Assembly: GCF_011516935.1 (NCBI RefSeq)
Contig: NZ_WOTF01000004.1
Span: 1-64,000 of the forward strand
Reading direction: 5' to 3'
DNA: 64,000 nt
Source: Acetobacter farinalis
GTDB lineage: Bacteria; Pseudomonadota; Alphaproteobacteria; Acetobacterales; Acetobacteraceae
Part shown: positions 16,038 through 24,685 of the stretch, in pieces
Layout of the letters: each line of letters opens with the position of its first letter
Position numbering within the stretch: position 1 is the stretch's first letter
Notes under the pieces: model-generated
Told to the model about the DNA's origin: nothing
What the model saw: the letters and a program-made list of their open reading frames with translations, nothing else
The model's database searches: none
Made by a program: the position numbers and the translations under genes

Positions 16038-17218
16038 GACAGGCCCCGCTGCCGCAGCACGATGCTCAGAAAAAACGGAATACCAACCAGCGCGGTGACA
16101 ATGCCGGTTGGAATAATCACGCCGGGGATCATCATGCGCGCGGTGACAGAGGACAGGGAGAGGATCAGCGCCCCGGCCAGCATGCTGCCGGGGAGATAAA
16201 ACCGGTGATCTTCCCCCAGCAGCCGGCGGGCAATATGCGGGGCCACCAGCCCCACAAACCCGATCACGCCGACAAACGAGACCGCGAGGGCGGAAAGCAG
16301 GCTGATGCGCAGCAGGGCCGCCCGCCGCACACGGGGCACGTTCACACCCAGACTGGCGGCCCGTTCTTCCCCCATGCGCAGGGTTGTCAGGCTCCACGCG
16401 GCACGGAAAGAGAAGGGAGCCACCACCGCCCCAAGAGCCGCCAGCAGGGCCACCTTGGGCCATGTTGTGCGGGTCAGGCTGCCCATGGTCCAGAAGACCA
16501 GATCCTGCAACGTATCCTCACTCGCCATGAACTGCATGAGCGAGACGAGCGCCTGAAATGTAAACACCAGAGCAATGCCGAACAGCACCACGGTGCTTGT
16601 ACTGGCCTGGCGCAGGTGCCCGACCAGATCGAGCAGAAAAACCGAGCCAACAGCGCAGACAAACGCATTATCCGCAATCACCCACGTGTCTGGCAGGCCG
16701 GGCAGATGCAGCCCCAGAACAAGGGCGAGCGAGGCCCCGAACGCCGCGGCGGCGGAAACCCCGAGCGTGAACGGGCTGGCCAGCGGGTTTGCCAGAATGG
16801 TCTGCATTTCCGCGCCGGAAAGCCCGAGCGCCGCCCCGACACAGACTGCCATCAGCGCATAAGGCAGGCGGATCTGCCAGACGATAATCCGCTCGCTGTC
16901 CGGCACGGCGGCGGGGTGCAGCAGCGTGTGCAGCAGTTGGGCGGGGGAAAGCCCTGCCGGGCCCAGAGAGAAATCCAGCAGCACAGACAGCAGGATTGCC
17001 CCGCCAAGCAGCGCCAGAACACCCATCCGCCGGGCCAGAAGCGCCTGATAGGCCGCTCTGATCTCTCTCAGGGATGCCGTGGCGGAGGGCTGGGCTGGGC
17101 TGGAAAGGCTGGGGCGTGTCATGAGTGGGTGTTGGTCCGGCATCTGCCCCGTCATGCCGGGGCGCATGAAACGGGGGCGCGTGAAAACTGTTTCAAAGGC
17201 TGATCTCCTGCCTAGCAC
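16034..17218 (-). CDS. FecCD-family iron-siderophore ABC transporter permease
   Basis: The FecCD-type permease has about 9-10 membrane helices, with the conserved RLPYALMAVCVGAALGLSGAEMQ, NPLASPFTLGVSAAAAFG, and near the C-terminus GVIGFVGLVAPHIARRLLGEDHR and GIVTALVGIPFF. The frame from 17218 (GTG) gives 394 residues, about 40 longer than usual. Internal ATGs at 17167, 17155 and 17122 are alternative starts and the first hydrophobic helix begins near residue 65. It is followed by the coupled ATPase gene. No periplasmic binding protein is encoded beside it, so the substrate-binding protein must be elsewhere. Confidence 0.9.
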   Translation of the reverse strand: MLGRRSAFETVFTRPRFMRPGMTGQMPDQHPLMTRPSLSSPAQPSATASLREIRAAYQALLARRMGVLALLGGAILLSVLLDFSLGPAGLSPAQLLHTLLHPAAVPDSERIIVWQIRLPYALMAVCVGAALGLSGAEMQTILANPLASPFTLGVSAAAAFGASLALVLGLHLPGLPDTWVIADNAFVCAVGSVFLLDLVGHLRQASTSTVVLFGIALVFTFQALVSLMQFMASEDTLQDLVFWTMGSLTRTTWPKVALLAALGAVVAPFSFRAAWSLTTLRMGEERAASLGVNVPRVRRAALLRISLLSALAVSFVGVIGFVGLVAPHIARRLLGEDHRFYLPGSMLAGALILSLSSVTARMMIPGVIIPTGIVTALVGIPFFLSIVLRQRGLS

Positions 17219-17241
17219 CCGTTGCCTTATGATAAAACCAC

Positions 17242-18411
17242 ATGCGGCACTTGGGGCTGCGGTGTGGCCTGTTCTTGACGCCGTGGGGGATAAAAGGCTT
17301 TGTGCTCTCGCTTTTTGCCCCGCCTGAAGGAAGTGGAACAGTTTTGACGCAAACCGGCACCCCCCAGCCAGACTCCGCTTTTTCAGGCTCTGCTTCCCCA
17401 GCCTCCGGGAGCAGCGGGAGCACCGATGGTGTGTCCCTGCATTTCACGGCGGCAGAGGAGCATGGGGGAGACCGGGTGGACCGGTTTGTTTCCGCGCAGT
17501 CCGGCACTCTTTCCCGTTCGCGCGTCAAGGCGCTGATTGAAGAAGGCCATCTGACCTGCGGCGGTGTGCCGGTTCTGGAACCAGCCGATACCGTAAAGGC
17601 AGGGCAGATCTACACCCTGCGCATTCCCGCCGCCACGCCCGCCGTGCCGGAGGGGGAGCGTGTGGCGTTTGATGTATTGTATGAAGATGCGGACCTGATT
17701 GTTCTCAACAAGCCCGCAGGTCTTGTGGTCCATCCCGCACCGGGGAATGAGACCGGAACACTGGTCAATGGCCTGATTGCCCATTGCGGGGAGAGCCTGA
17801 AAGGCATTGGGGGCGAGCGGCGGCCCGGCATTGTGCACCGGCTGGACAAGGATACGTCCGGCCTGATGGTGGTGGCCAAGACGGAGCAGGCGCATCTGGC
17901 GCTCTCGGCGGATTTTGCGGCCCGGCGCATAGATCGCGCCTATCTGGCCTTCTGCTGGGGCTGCCCGCAGCCGGGCGAAGGTGAGTATGAAGGGGATATC
18001 GGGCGGGACAAGCGGGACCGCAAGCGCATGGCCATTGTCACCCATGGGGGCAAATGGGCACTCACCCGCTACCGTATCCTTCAGGCGTTTGATATGGGGG
18101 CGGCTCTCGTGCAGTGCCGTCTGGCCACGGGCCGGACGCACCAGATCCGTGTGCATTTCTCAGCCAACGGGCACCCTCTGGTGGGGGACCCGGTTTATCT
18201 GCGGCGTATTCCCGCCGCAGCCAAGGGGCTTTCCGCCTCAGCACGGGCGGCGGCTCTGGATTTCCCTCGGCAGGCGCTCCATGCCGCCCGCCTCGGGTTC
18301 ACACACCCGCGCACAGGGGAGCAGATGCTGTTTGAAGCCCCGATGCCGGAAGATATGCTGGCTCTGGGAGAGGCCTTGGGCCTTGATCCTGAAAAGGCCG
18401 TGGTGCTCTGA
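17242..18411 (+). CDS. rluD: RluA-family 23S rRNA pseudouridine synthase (RluD-like)
   Basis: The product contains an S4 RNA-binding domain (DRVDRFVSAQ, then LSRSRVKALIEEGHL) and a pseudouridine synthase domain with the catalytic Asp motif GIVHRLDKDTSGLMVVAKT and the RTHQIRVH block. RluD converts uridines of helix 69 in 23S rRNA. The ORF from 17242 encodes 389 residues. The first ~34 lack conservation, and the TTG at 17344 with GGAAG 10 bases upstream may be the real start. The gene precedes rpoH, the usual alphaproteobacterial order. Assignment to RluD rather than RluC rests on this context and the S4 domain. Confidence 0.88.
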   Translation: MRHLGLRCGLFLTPWGIKGFVLSLFAPPEGSGTVLTQTGTPQPDSAFSGSASPASGSSGSTDGVSLHFTAAEEHGGDRVDRFVSAQSGTLSRSRVKALIEEGHLTCGGVPVLEPADTVKAGQIYTLRIPAATPAVPEGERVAFDVLYEDADLIVLNKPAGLVVHPAPGNETGTLVNGLIAHCGESLKGIGGERRPGIVHRLDKDTSGLMVVAKTEQAHLALSADFAARRIDRAYLAFCWGCPQPGEGEYEGDIGRDKRDRKRMAIVTHGGKWALTRYRILQAFDMGAALVQCRLATGRTHQIRVHFSANGHPLVGDPVYLRRIPAAAKGLSASARAAALDFPRQALHAARLGFTHPRTGEQMLFEAPMPEDMLALGEALGLDPEKAVVL

Positions 18412-18838
18412 AGGCAAGGCCACGCGTTGTGGGGCGCCGGGTATGAGCGGGGCATTTTTTTGTCACGCCGGAGGGGAACTCTTCCATTCCCCGTGCGTCA
18501 GGGGGACCGTGCCGGGCCTTTCTGTTTGAGTGCGAGTCTGCCGGGCGTTTTGGCAGGGCTATCGCACTATCCATTGAGCAGACTGCGGATTTATGAGGTT
18601 TTCTTGACAGGAAAGTGATTCCGGCGCACCGTCATCGTCCTTATCAGGCCCCTGACCAAGGTGCCTGACATGGATGTCTCTTCCCTCGTGCTGCTCATTC
18701 GGGGGGCGAAGGAAGAGGATAGAAACATCTTATCCGCTTATTAGTCGGAAACTCGCCTAGTCTGTGCAGGGCGCTTCAGATTTCCAGGGAACCTGAAGCC
18801 TTGCAGGGAGCTTTCCAGCTAAGAGGAGTGCTCAGTCA
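18412..18838. other. 427-bp non-coding region upstream of rpoH
   Basis: No gene is supported here. The region ends in AGAGGAG, 11 bases before the rpoH start, and must hold the rpoH promoter(s). A TTGACA at 18603-18608 could be a -35 element, but no convincing -10 partner was identified by eye. The length leaves room for a long structured leader, as known for rpoH mRNAs in other bacteria. Confidence 0.5.
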
Positions 18839-19726
18839 ATGGTCGCATCTGTCATTAATGTTGGTCCTGAAAACAATCTTTCAAGATACCTTCAGGATAT
18901 CCGTAAATACCCCATTCTCACACCGGAAGAAGAACTCCGCCTTTCCCATTTGTGGAAGGACAAGGGGGATGTAAAGGCCGCACACACACTAGTGACGTCC
19001 CACCTGCGGCTGGTTGCCAAAATCGCCATGGGCTACCGGGGCTATGGTCTGCCGGTTAATGAACTGATCAGTGAAGGCAATATCGGCATGATGCAGGCCG
19101 TGCGCCGGTTTGATCCGGACAAGGGCTTCCGTCTGGCCACCTACGCCATGTGGTGGATTCGTGCCGCCATTCAGGAATACATTCTGCATAGCTGGTCTCT
19201 GGTGAAGATGGGGACTACCGCCGCGCAGAAGAAGCTGTTCTTTAATCTCCGCCGCCTGAAAGGGCAGATGCAGGCGATTGATGATGGTGATCTTCAGCCG
19301 GAGCAGGTGAACAAGATTGCCACCACGCTCGGTGTGTCCGAGCAGGATGTGGTGAGCATGAACCGCCGCATGGCGGCACCAGACCACAGCCTGAATGCCC
19401 CCATGCGGGCTGATCAGGACAGCGAGTGGCAGGACCGGTTGGTGGATGATCACATCAATCAGGAAGAAACCTACGCTGAAAGCGAGGAACTGTCCGGCCG
19501 CAAGGCTCTGCTTGCGAACGCCATGAGCACGCTGAATGAGCGTGAGCGGCATATCTTTACGGAACGGCGTCTGACGGATGAACCGTCCACACTGGAAGAT
19601 CTGGCACATCATTACGGGATTTCCCGCGAGCGTGTCCGGCAGATTGAAGTGCGGGCGTTTGAAAAAGTGCAGGCCGCAATGAAGAAAGAAATTGAAGCCC
19701 GTCGCGGAGCCGCTCAGGAGGGCTAA
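18839..19726 (+). CDS. rpoH: RNA polymerase heat-shock sigma factor 32
   Basis: The 295-residue sigma-70-family protein has the alphaproteobacterial RpoH layout: region 1.2/2 (NLSRYLQDIRKYPILTPEEE; HLRLVAKIAMGYRGYGLPV; GFRLATYAMWWIRAAIQEY), the RpoH box QKKLFFNLRR, and region 4 (ERERHIFTERRL, then YGISRERVRQIEVRAFEKVQ). RpoH directs core polymerase to heat-shock promoters. AGAGGAG precedes the ATG. It follows rluD and is 16 bp ahead of a GNAT gene, possibly co-transcribed. Confidence 0.96.
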   Translation: MVASVINVGPENNLSRYLQDIRKYPILTPEEELRLSHLWKDKGDVKAAHTLVTSHLRLVAKIAMGYRGYGLPVNELISEGNIGMMQAVRRFDPDKGFRLATYAMWWIRAAIQEYILHSWSLVKMGTTAAQKKLFFNLRRLKGQMQAIDDGDLQPEQVNKIATTLGVSEQDVVSMNRRMAAPDHSLNAPMRADQDSEWQDRLVDDHINQEETYAESEELSGRKALLANAMSTLNERERHIFTERRLTDEPSTLEDLAHHYGISRERVRQIEVRAFEKVQAAMKKEIEARRGAAQEG

Positions 19727-19742
19727 CCCCTCTTGAAACCTG

Positions 19743-20363
19743 ATGACGGAAAGACACTCTTTTCCTGAAGCCCCGCTCTGCCTGACTGGCCAGCATGTGC
19801 AGCTTGTGCCCCTCTCCCTCAGCCATGAAGAGGGACTGAGGGAGGCTGTGCAGGATGGAGAGCCGTGGAAGCTCTGGTATACGGCTGTACCCCGGCCTGA
19901 TGAGATGCGGGACGAGATCACGCGCCGTCTGGACTTACAGAAAAGCGGGAGCATGCTGCCTTACACGGTGCTCAGCCTGCCGGAGCGTCGTATTGTGGGC
20001 ATGACGGCGTTCATGAGCATTGATCACACAGGCCCGCGCGTGGAAATTGGTTCCACATGGTATGCGGCCAGTGTGCAGAGAACGGCGCTTAACACCGAAG
20101 CCAAAATGCTGCTGCTGTCATGTGCGTTTGAAACGCTGGACTGTCTGGCTGTGGAATTTCGCACGCATTTTCTCAACCAGCGCAGCCGCAGGGCTATTGA
20201 GCGGCTGGGCGCAAAGCTGGACGGCATTTTGCGCAGTCACCGGCGTCTGGCCAATGGCACCGTGCGGGACACCTGCGTTTACAGCGTGACGGCGGTCGAG
20301 TGGCCTGCTGTGCGCACGCACCTGAACTGGTGCCTGACTGAAAAATACCAGACGCAAAAATAG
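19743..20363 (+). CDS. GNAT-family N-acetyltransferase
   Basis: The 206-residue product resembles RimJ/RimL-type GNAT enzymes: LTGQHVQLVPLSLSHEEGL at the N-terminus, IVGMTAFMSIDH for the central strands, VEIGSTWYAASVQRTALNTEAK for the acetyl-CoA loop, and the C-terminal NQRSRRAIERLGAKLDG helix that ends this subfamily. It starts 17 bp after the rpoH stop and is probably in the same transcript. The acceptor (protein N-terminus or small molecule) is unknown. Confidence 0.85.
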   Translation: MTERHSFPEAPLCLTGQHVQLVPLSLSHEEGLREAVQDGEPWKLWYTAVPRPDEMRDEITRRLDLQKSGSMLPYTVLSLPERRIVGMTAFMSIDHTGPRVEIGSTWYAASVQRTALNTEAKMLLLSCAFETLDCLAVEFRTHFLNQRSRRAIERLGAKLDGILRSHRRLANGTVRDTCVYSVTAVEWPAVRTHLNWCLTEKYQTQK

Positions 20364-20449
20364 CAACCCGAGAACGAGCTCCTAGAAAACCGGCTCCCGG
20401 AAAACCAAATCTCGGAAAATCAGGATCACGCCCTGAAAGGGGCGGCCCC

Positions 20450-22285
20450 TCAGGCGTGGGCGGCATCCTGAATGAAGAAGGTGGCGTCCGTGCGCCCGTT
20501 CCATGTTTCCGAGCGCAGATAGCCCGCCAGATGGAGCGGGGGGCGTGTGCTGTCTTCCAGCGCGATGGCCAGAGGGTTGTCATTCGCGCGGAACAATAGG
20601 GCTTTCAGGCGGCCGCCATCCTGCCCCTTCAGCAGCAGGCGGAGTGTGTTGCCATCCCGGCCAATCCGGTCTGAGCGGATAATCTGGGCGTTGGAAACGG
20701 CAATCAGCGGTTCCGCATTGCCTGCGCCAAACGGGGCCAGCATGGCCAGATTTTCCGCAAGTTCGACCGTGGCCCCTGAGACAGACAGGGCAATATCCAG
20801 CACAACATCCACCGTATCAGGCAGAACGGCGGCCTGTGCCAGACGCGCATCCAGAAAGGCATGAAAGCGGGGAATGTTGTCCGCAGGCAGGGAAAAACCC
20901 GCCGCCATGGCATGTCCGCCGCCGGTGCTCAGCACTCCGGCCTGACGGGCTGCAATAATCACCGTGCCCAGATCCAGCCCCGGCACAGAGCGGCCCGATC
21001 CTTTAACCGAGCCGTCTTCCAGCTCTGCGCCCACCAGTGCGGGGCGGTTGAACTGTTCCTTGATCCGTCCCGCGACAATACCGACCACACCCGGATGCCA
21101 GTCTTTCCCGGCTAGCAGGATAACCGGGTGGCCAGCCTCCCGCTGTTCAGCCGCCTGCGCCATGGCGCGGTCCAGAATTTCCGCCTCCACCCCCTGCCTG
21201 CGGCGGTTTACGGCGTCCAGACGCTCAGCCATGGTGCGGGCGTCATGCGCGTCCGTGCTCCGCAGCAGGGTCAGGCCCAGCCCGGCTTCCGCAATGCGCC
21301 CCCCGGCGTTGATGCGCGGCCCGAGCGCAAACCCGCAGGTAAACGCATCCGGTGCCTTGGTGACCCCGGCAATATCCATCAGCGCTGAAAGCCCCGTGCG
21401 CTCGCGGCGGCCCATGATTTTCAGACCCTGCGTCACAAAGGCGCGGTTCAGCCCCTGCAGCGGCATGACATCACACACCGTGGCAAGGGCGACCAGATCA
21501 AGCTGGCGCATCAGGTCCGGCGCGGGCCGGGTGTCATGAAACGCGCCATTGCGGCGCAAATCCCGGCTGGTTGCCACAGCAGCCAGAAACGCCAGAGCTG
21601 CGGCGCAGATATGCCCAAGCCCGGAGGTACAGTCCGGCCGGTTCGGGTTCACCGTGGCCAGAATGGGGGGCAGGGCGTCTTCTGATTTATGGTGGTCCAG
21701 AACAATCAGATCGGCCTGGCCCGCCAGTTCCCCCAGAACGCTGCCCGCCGCCGTGCCGCAGTCCACACAGATCAGCAAAGAAGCCCCCTGCGCCACCAGC
21801 CCTTTCAGGGCGGGCACGTTCGGGCCGTAGCCTTCCGTCATGCGGTCTGGAATATGCGTGTGAACAGTGCAGCCGAGGTCTTCAAAAAATGAGGCCAGGA
21901 TGGCGGATGCGCAGGCGCCATCCACGTCATAATCCCCAAAAACTCCGATTGTCTCACCCTGCTGCACGGCCTGCGCCATACGGGCGGCGGCCTTGTCCAT
22001 ATCCTGCAGGCAGGAGGGGTCAGGAAGCAGGGCGCGGAGTTTGGGGGCGAGAAAATGGGAGGCCTGCTCCACCGGAATGCCGCGCAGCGCCAGAAGCCGC
22101 CCGACAACGTCCGGCAGGCCCGCCCGCTGGGCGATGGCCGCGCCCACGCGCAGCAGGGCAGGGTTTTCGGCCCCGTCCCGCCACACCCACCGGCGGCCTG
22201 TCAGGCTGCTTTCCACACCAAGGGCCGCGCGGGCCTCTGGCATGGGGAGCAGGGTCTCTTGTGTTTCAGGCAAAACAGCGTGCAT
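20450..22285 (-). CDS. recJ: Single-stranded-DNA-specific exonuclease RecJ
   Basis: The 611-residue product carries the DHH-phosphoesterase motifs GDYDVDGACASA (117-128), VDCGT and LDHHKSE (DHH at 197-199), the DHHA1 motif region with GGGHAMAAG, and a C-terminal OB-like domain. RecJ is a 5'-3' ssDNA exonuclease used in recombination, mismatch and base-excision repair. It is last in the leftward operon aminotransferase-hom-glpX-recJ, only 17 bp after glpX. This order is common in Acetobacteraceae. Confidence 0.95.
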   Translation of the reverse strand: MHAVLPETQETLLPMPEARAALGVESSLTGRRWVWRDGAENPALLRVGAAIAQRAGLPDVVGRLLALRGIPVEQASHFLAPKLRALLPDPSCLQDMDKAAARMAQAVQQGETIGVFGDYDVDGACASAILASFFEDLGCTVHTHIPDRMTEGYGPNVPALKGLVAQGASLLICVDCGTAAGSVLGELAGQADLIVLDHHKSEDALPPILATVNPNRPDCTSGLGHICAAALAFLAAVATSRDLRRNGAFHDTRPAPDLMRQLDLVALATVCDVMPLQGLNRAFVTQGLKIMGRRERTGLSALMDIAGVTKAPDAFTCGFALGPRINAGGRIAEAGLGLTLLRSTDAHDARTMAERLDAVNRRRQGVEAEILDRAMAQAAEQREAGHPVILLAGKDWHPGVVGIVAGRIKEQFNRPALVGAELEDGSVKGSGRSVPGLDLGTVIIAARQAGVLSTGGGHAMAAGFSLPADNIPRFHAFLDARLAQAAVLPDTVDVVLDIALSVSGATVELAENLAMLAPFGAGNAEPLIAVSNAQIIRSDRIGRDGNTLRLLLKGQDGGRLKALLFRANDNPLAIALEDSTRPPLHLAGYLRSETWNGRTDATFFIQDAAHA

Positions 22286-22302
22286 TCCGGCTGATGCGCG
22301 CG

Positions 22303-23304
22303 TTATTGCGGCGTCCAGGTTTTGGTGTTGAAGTTATGGTAGCCTTCAATGAACCGCACCGTGCCAGACTTGGAGCGCATGACCAGAGAATGCGTGACCG
22401 CATGGTTCGGATATTGGTGAATGCCCTTCAGCAGTGTGCCAGAGGTCACGCCGGTTGCGGAGAACAGCACGTGGCCAGCCGCCAGATCAAGCAGCCCGAG
22501 CTTGCGGTCCGGGTTTTTGCCGGGGTTCATTTTCTGGGCGCGTTCGCGCTGGGCGTCATCTTCAAACAGCAGGCGGCACTGCATCTGTCCGTTCACGCAG
22601 CGGACAGCCGCCGCGGCCAGAACACCTTCCGGTGCGCCACCTGAACCTGCGTAAATATCAACCTGGCTGGTGTCCAGACAGGCGGCAATGGCCCCGGCCA
22701 CATCCCCATCGGTCAGCAGGCGCACACGTGCTCCTGCTTCGCGCGTTTTGGCAATCAGCTCTTCATGCCGTTCACGGTCCAACGTGCACAGCACCAGATC
22801 CCGCACGGCTTTTTTCTTGGCCTTGGCCAGATTGCGCAGGTTGGTCTCAATGGAGGAGTCAAGATCCACCACGCCGTCCGGCAGGCCCGCGCCCACTACA
22901 ATCTTGTCCATGTAGACATCGGGCGCGTGCAGGAAGTTGCCTTTTTCAGCCAGAGCCACAACCGTAATGGCGTTGGGCATGTCCTTGGCGCACAGGTTTG
23001 TGCCTTCCAGAGGGTCCACCGCGATATCCATGGCAGGTCCGCCGGAGCCGACCTTTTCACCGATATACAGCATCGGCGCTTCGTCCATCTCGCCTTCGCC
23101 GATCACAACGGTGCCATCAATGGCTACGGTATCAAAAGCCGTGCGCATGGCTTCAACCGCAGCGCCGTCAGCTTCGTTTTTCTTGCCGCGTCCCGTCCAG
23201 TGGGCGGAGGCCAGAGCCGCCGCTTCTGTTACACGGACCAGTTCAAGGGCCAGATTGCGGTCAGAGACCACAAAACTCGGAATCGGCTCATTCGCGTCAG
23301 ACAT
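22303..23304 (-). CDS. glpX: Class II fructose-1,6-bisphosphatase GlpX
   Basis: Starting at the ATG at 23304 the protein has 333 residues, normal for GlpX. It hydrolyses fructose-1,6-bisphosphate in gluconeogenesis and the pentose phosphate route. Motifs are GEGEMDEAPMLYIGE (about 69-83), DPLEGTNL (97-104), and GSGGAPEGVLAAAAVR for the metal- and phosphate-binding sites. An AGAGAGG ribosome site lies upstream. A longer frame from 23382 overlaps hom and is not likely used. It is third in the aminotransferase-hom-glpX-recJ set. Confidence 0.94.
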   Translation of the reverse strand: MSDANEPIPSFVVSDRNLALELVRVTEAAALASAHWTGRGKKNEADGAAVEAMRTAFDTVAIDGTVVIGEGEMDEAPMLYIGEKVGSGGPAMDIAVDPLEGTNLCAKDMPNAITVVALAEKGNFLHAPDVYMDKIVVGAGLPDGVVDLDSSIETNLRNLAKAKKKAVRDLVLCTLDRERHEELIAKTREAGARVRLLTDGDVAGAIAACLDTSQVDIYAGSGGAPEGVLAAAAVRCVNGQMQCRLLFEDDAQRERAQKMNPGKNPDRKLGLLDLAAGHVLFSATGVTSGTLLKGIHQYPNHAVTHSLVMRSKSGTVRFIEGYHNFNTKTWTPQ

Positions 23305-23368
23305 AATAGAGATAATCCTCTCTGTTTTAGGACCTGGTTTAAAATCCGGGCTGGGCTTCGGATGGCGC

Positions 23369-24685
23369 TCAGTCCGTTTCAATCCGGATCATCACCGGGG
23401 TGTCCGTCACCACATCAAGTCCGTCAATGCGCGTTACGGCATCCTGCATGGCTGCCTCGGATGTCTGGTGTGTCACCAGTACCAGCGGCACGTAAGGGTC
23501 TGCATCATTCTGCTCCGGGGTGTGCTGCAGCATGCTGCGCAGAGACACGCCACAGTCACGCAGCACAGCCGTAATATCCGCAATCACACCGGGGCGGTCT
23601 TCCACCAGCAGGCGCAGGTAGAATGCGCCGGTGCCGGCAGAAACCGGATTGGCCTGCAAAGGTGGCGTATCTGTGGCCTGCACGCCCCAGACAGGAATGG
23701 TATGGCCGCGGGCAATATCAATCAGGTCAGCCGCAACCGCGCTGGCTGTGGGGCCAGCCCCGGCCCCGCGCCCCTCGATCATCAGGCGGCCAGCAAAAGC
23801 GCCTTCGGCCACCACGGCGTTAAACACGCCGTCCACCTGCGCGATGGGAGCATTTTCCGGTACGAGGCAGGGGGTTACGCGGGCTTCAAGCCCGGCTTCT
23901 CCCATCCGCGCCATTCCCAGCAGCTTGATGCGATACCCCAGCGTACGGGCAAAGCCGAGGTCCAGCGCGCCAATGCGGCGAATGCCTTCCACATGGAGCG
24001 AGTCAAACGCAACCGGCTGCCCGAAGGCCAGACCAGCCAGAATGGCCAGCTTGTGGGCGGCGTCCAGCCCGTCAATATCCGTTGAGGGATCGGATTCCGC
24101 ATAGCCCAGCTTCTGGGCATCGGCCAGAACAATGCCGAAATCCTTCCCCGTTTCCCGCATGACGGTGAGGATATAGTTGCAGGTGCCGTTCAGAATGCCG
24201 CCAATCCGCAGGAGGCGGTCCGCCGCCAGACCTTCACGCACCATCTTGATGGCCGGAATGCCTCCGGCCACAGCGGCCTCAAACAGCAGGGGGGCGGATT
24301 TTTCAGCGCTGAGGCGCGCCAGTGCCGGGCCATGGATGGCCAGCAGGGCCTTGTTGGCGGTCACAACCGGTTTGCCCGCGGCAAGCGCGCTTTCCACAAC
24401 GGCGCGGGCCTGCCCTTCGGACCCGCCGATCAGCTCTACAACCACATCCACATCCGGGTCCGAGACCAGATCGGGGGCGTTGTCATACCAGCGGATGCCG
24501 GAGAGATCGACACCACGGTCCCGCGTGCGGTCCCGCGCGCTGACAGCCGTGACTTTCAGGGGGCGGCCCGCACGGGCCGTGACCAGATCGGCATTGGTGG
24601 CCAGCAGGCGGAGAACACCCGCCCCCACAGTACCGAGGCCGGCAATACCAAGACGAAGGGGAGTGGCGGAAAGAGGGGACGTCAC
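23369..24685 (-). CDS. hom: Homoserine dehydrogenase
   Basis: The 438-residue protein has an N-terminal NAD(P) Rossmann motif (GIAGLGTVGAGVL), the catalytic block GGIPAIKMVREGLAADRLLRI followed by GILNGTCNYIL, and a C-terminal ACT domain (about 350-430, LVEDRPGVIADITAVLRDCG) for feedback control, probably by threonine. It reduces aspartate semialdehyde to homoserine. The start is GTG, overlapping the upstream aminotransferase stop (GTGA), which implies translational coupling. Confidence 0.95.
   Translation of the reverse strand: MTSPLSATPLRLGIAGLGTVGAGVLRLLATNADLVTARAGRPLKVTAVSARDRTRDRGVDLSGIRWYDNAPDLVSDPDVDVVVELIGGSEGQARAVVESALAAGKPVVTANKALLAIHGPALARLSAEKSAPLLFEAAVAGGIPAIKMVREGLAADRLLRIGGILNGTCNYILTVMRETGKDFGIVLADAQKLGYAESDPSTDIDGLDAAHKLAILAGLAFGQPVAFDSLHVEGIRRIGALDLGFARTLGYRIKLLGMARMGEAGLEARVTPCLVPENAPIAQVDGVFNAVVAEGAFAGRLMIEGRGAGAGPTASAVAADLIDIARGHTIPVWGVQATDTPPLQANPVSAGTGAFYLRLLVEDRPGVIADITAVLRDCGVSLRSMLQHTPEQNDADPYVPLVLVTHQTSEAAMQDAVTRIDGLDVVTDTPVMIRIETD

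Noticed and set aside
15207-16463. Long frame suggesting an ABC ATPase with a 140-residue N-terminal extension
   Set aside because: The extension is an alternate frame of the FecCD permease. The ATPase starts at 16037 with an ATGA overlap.
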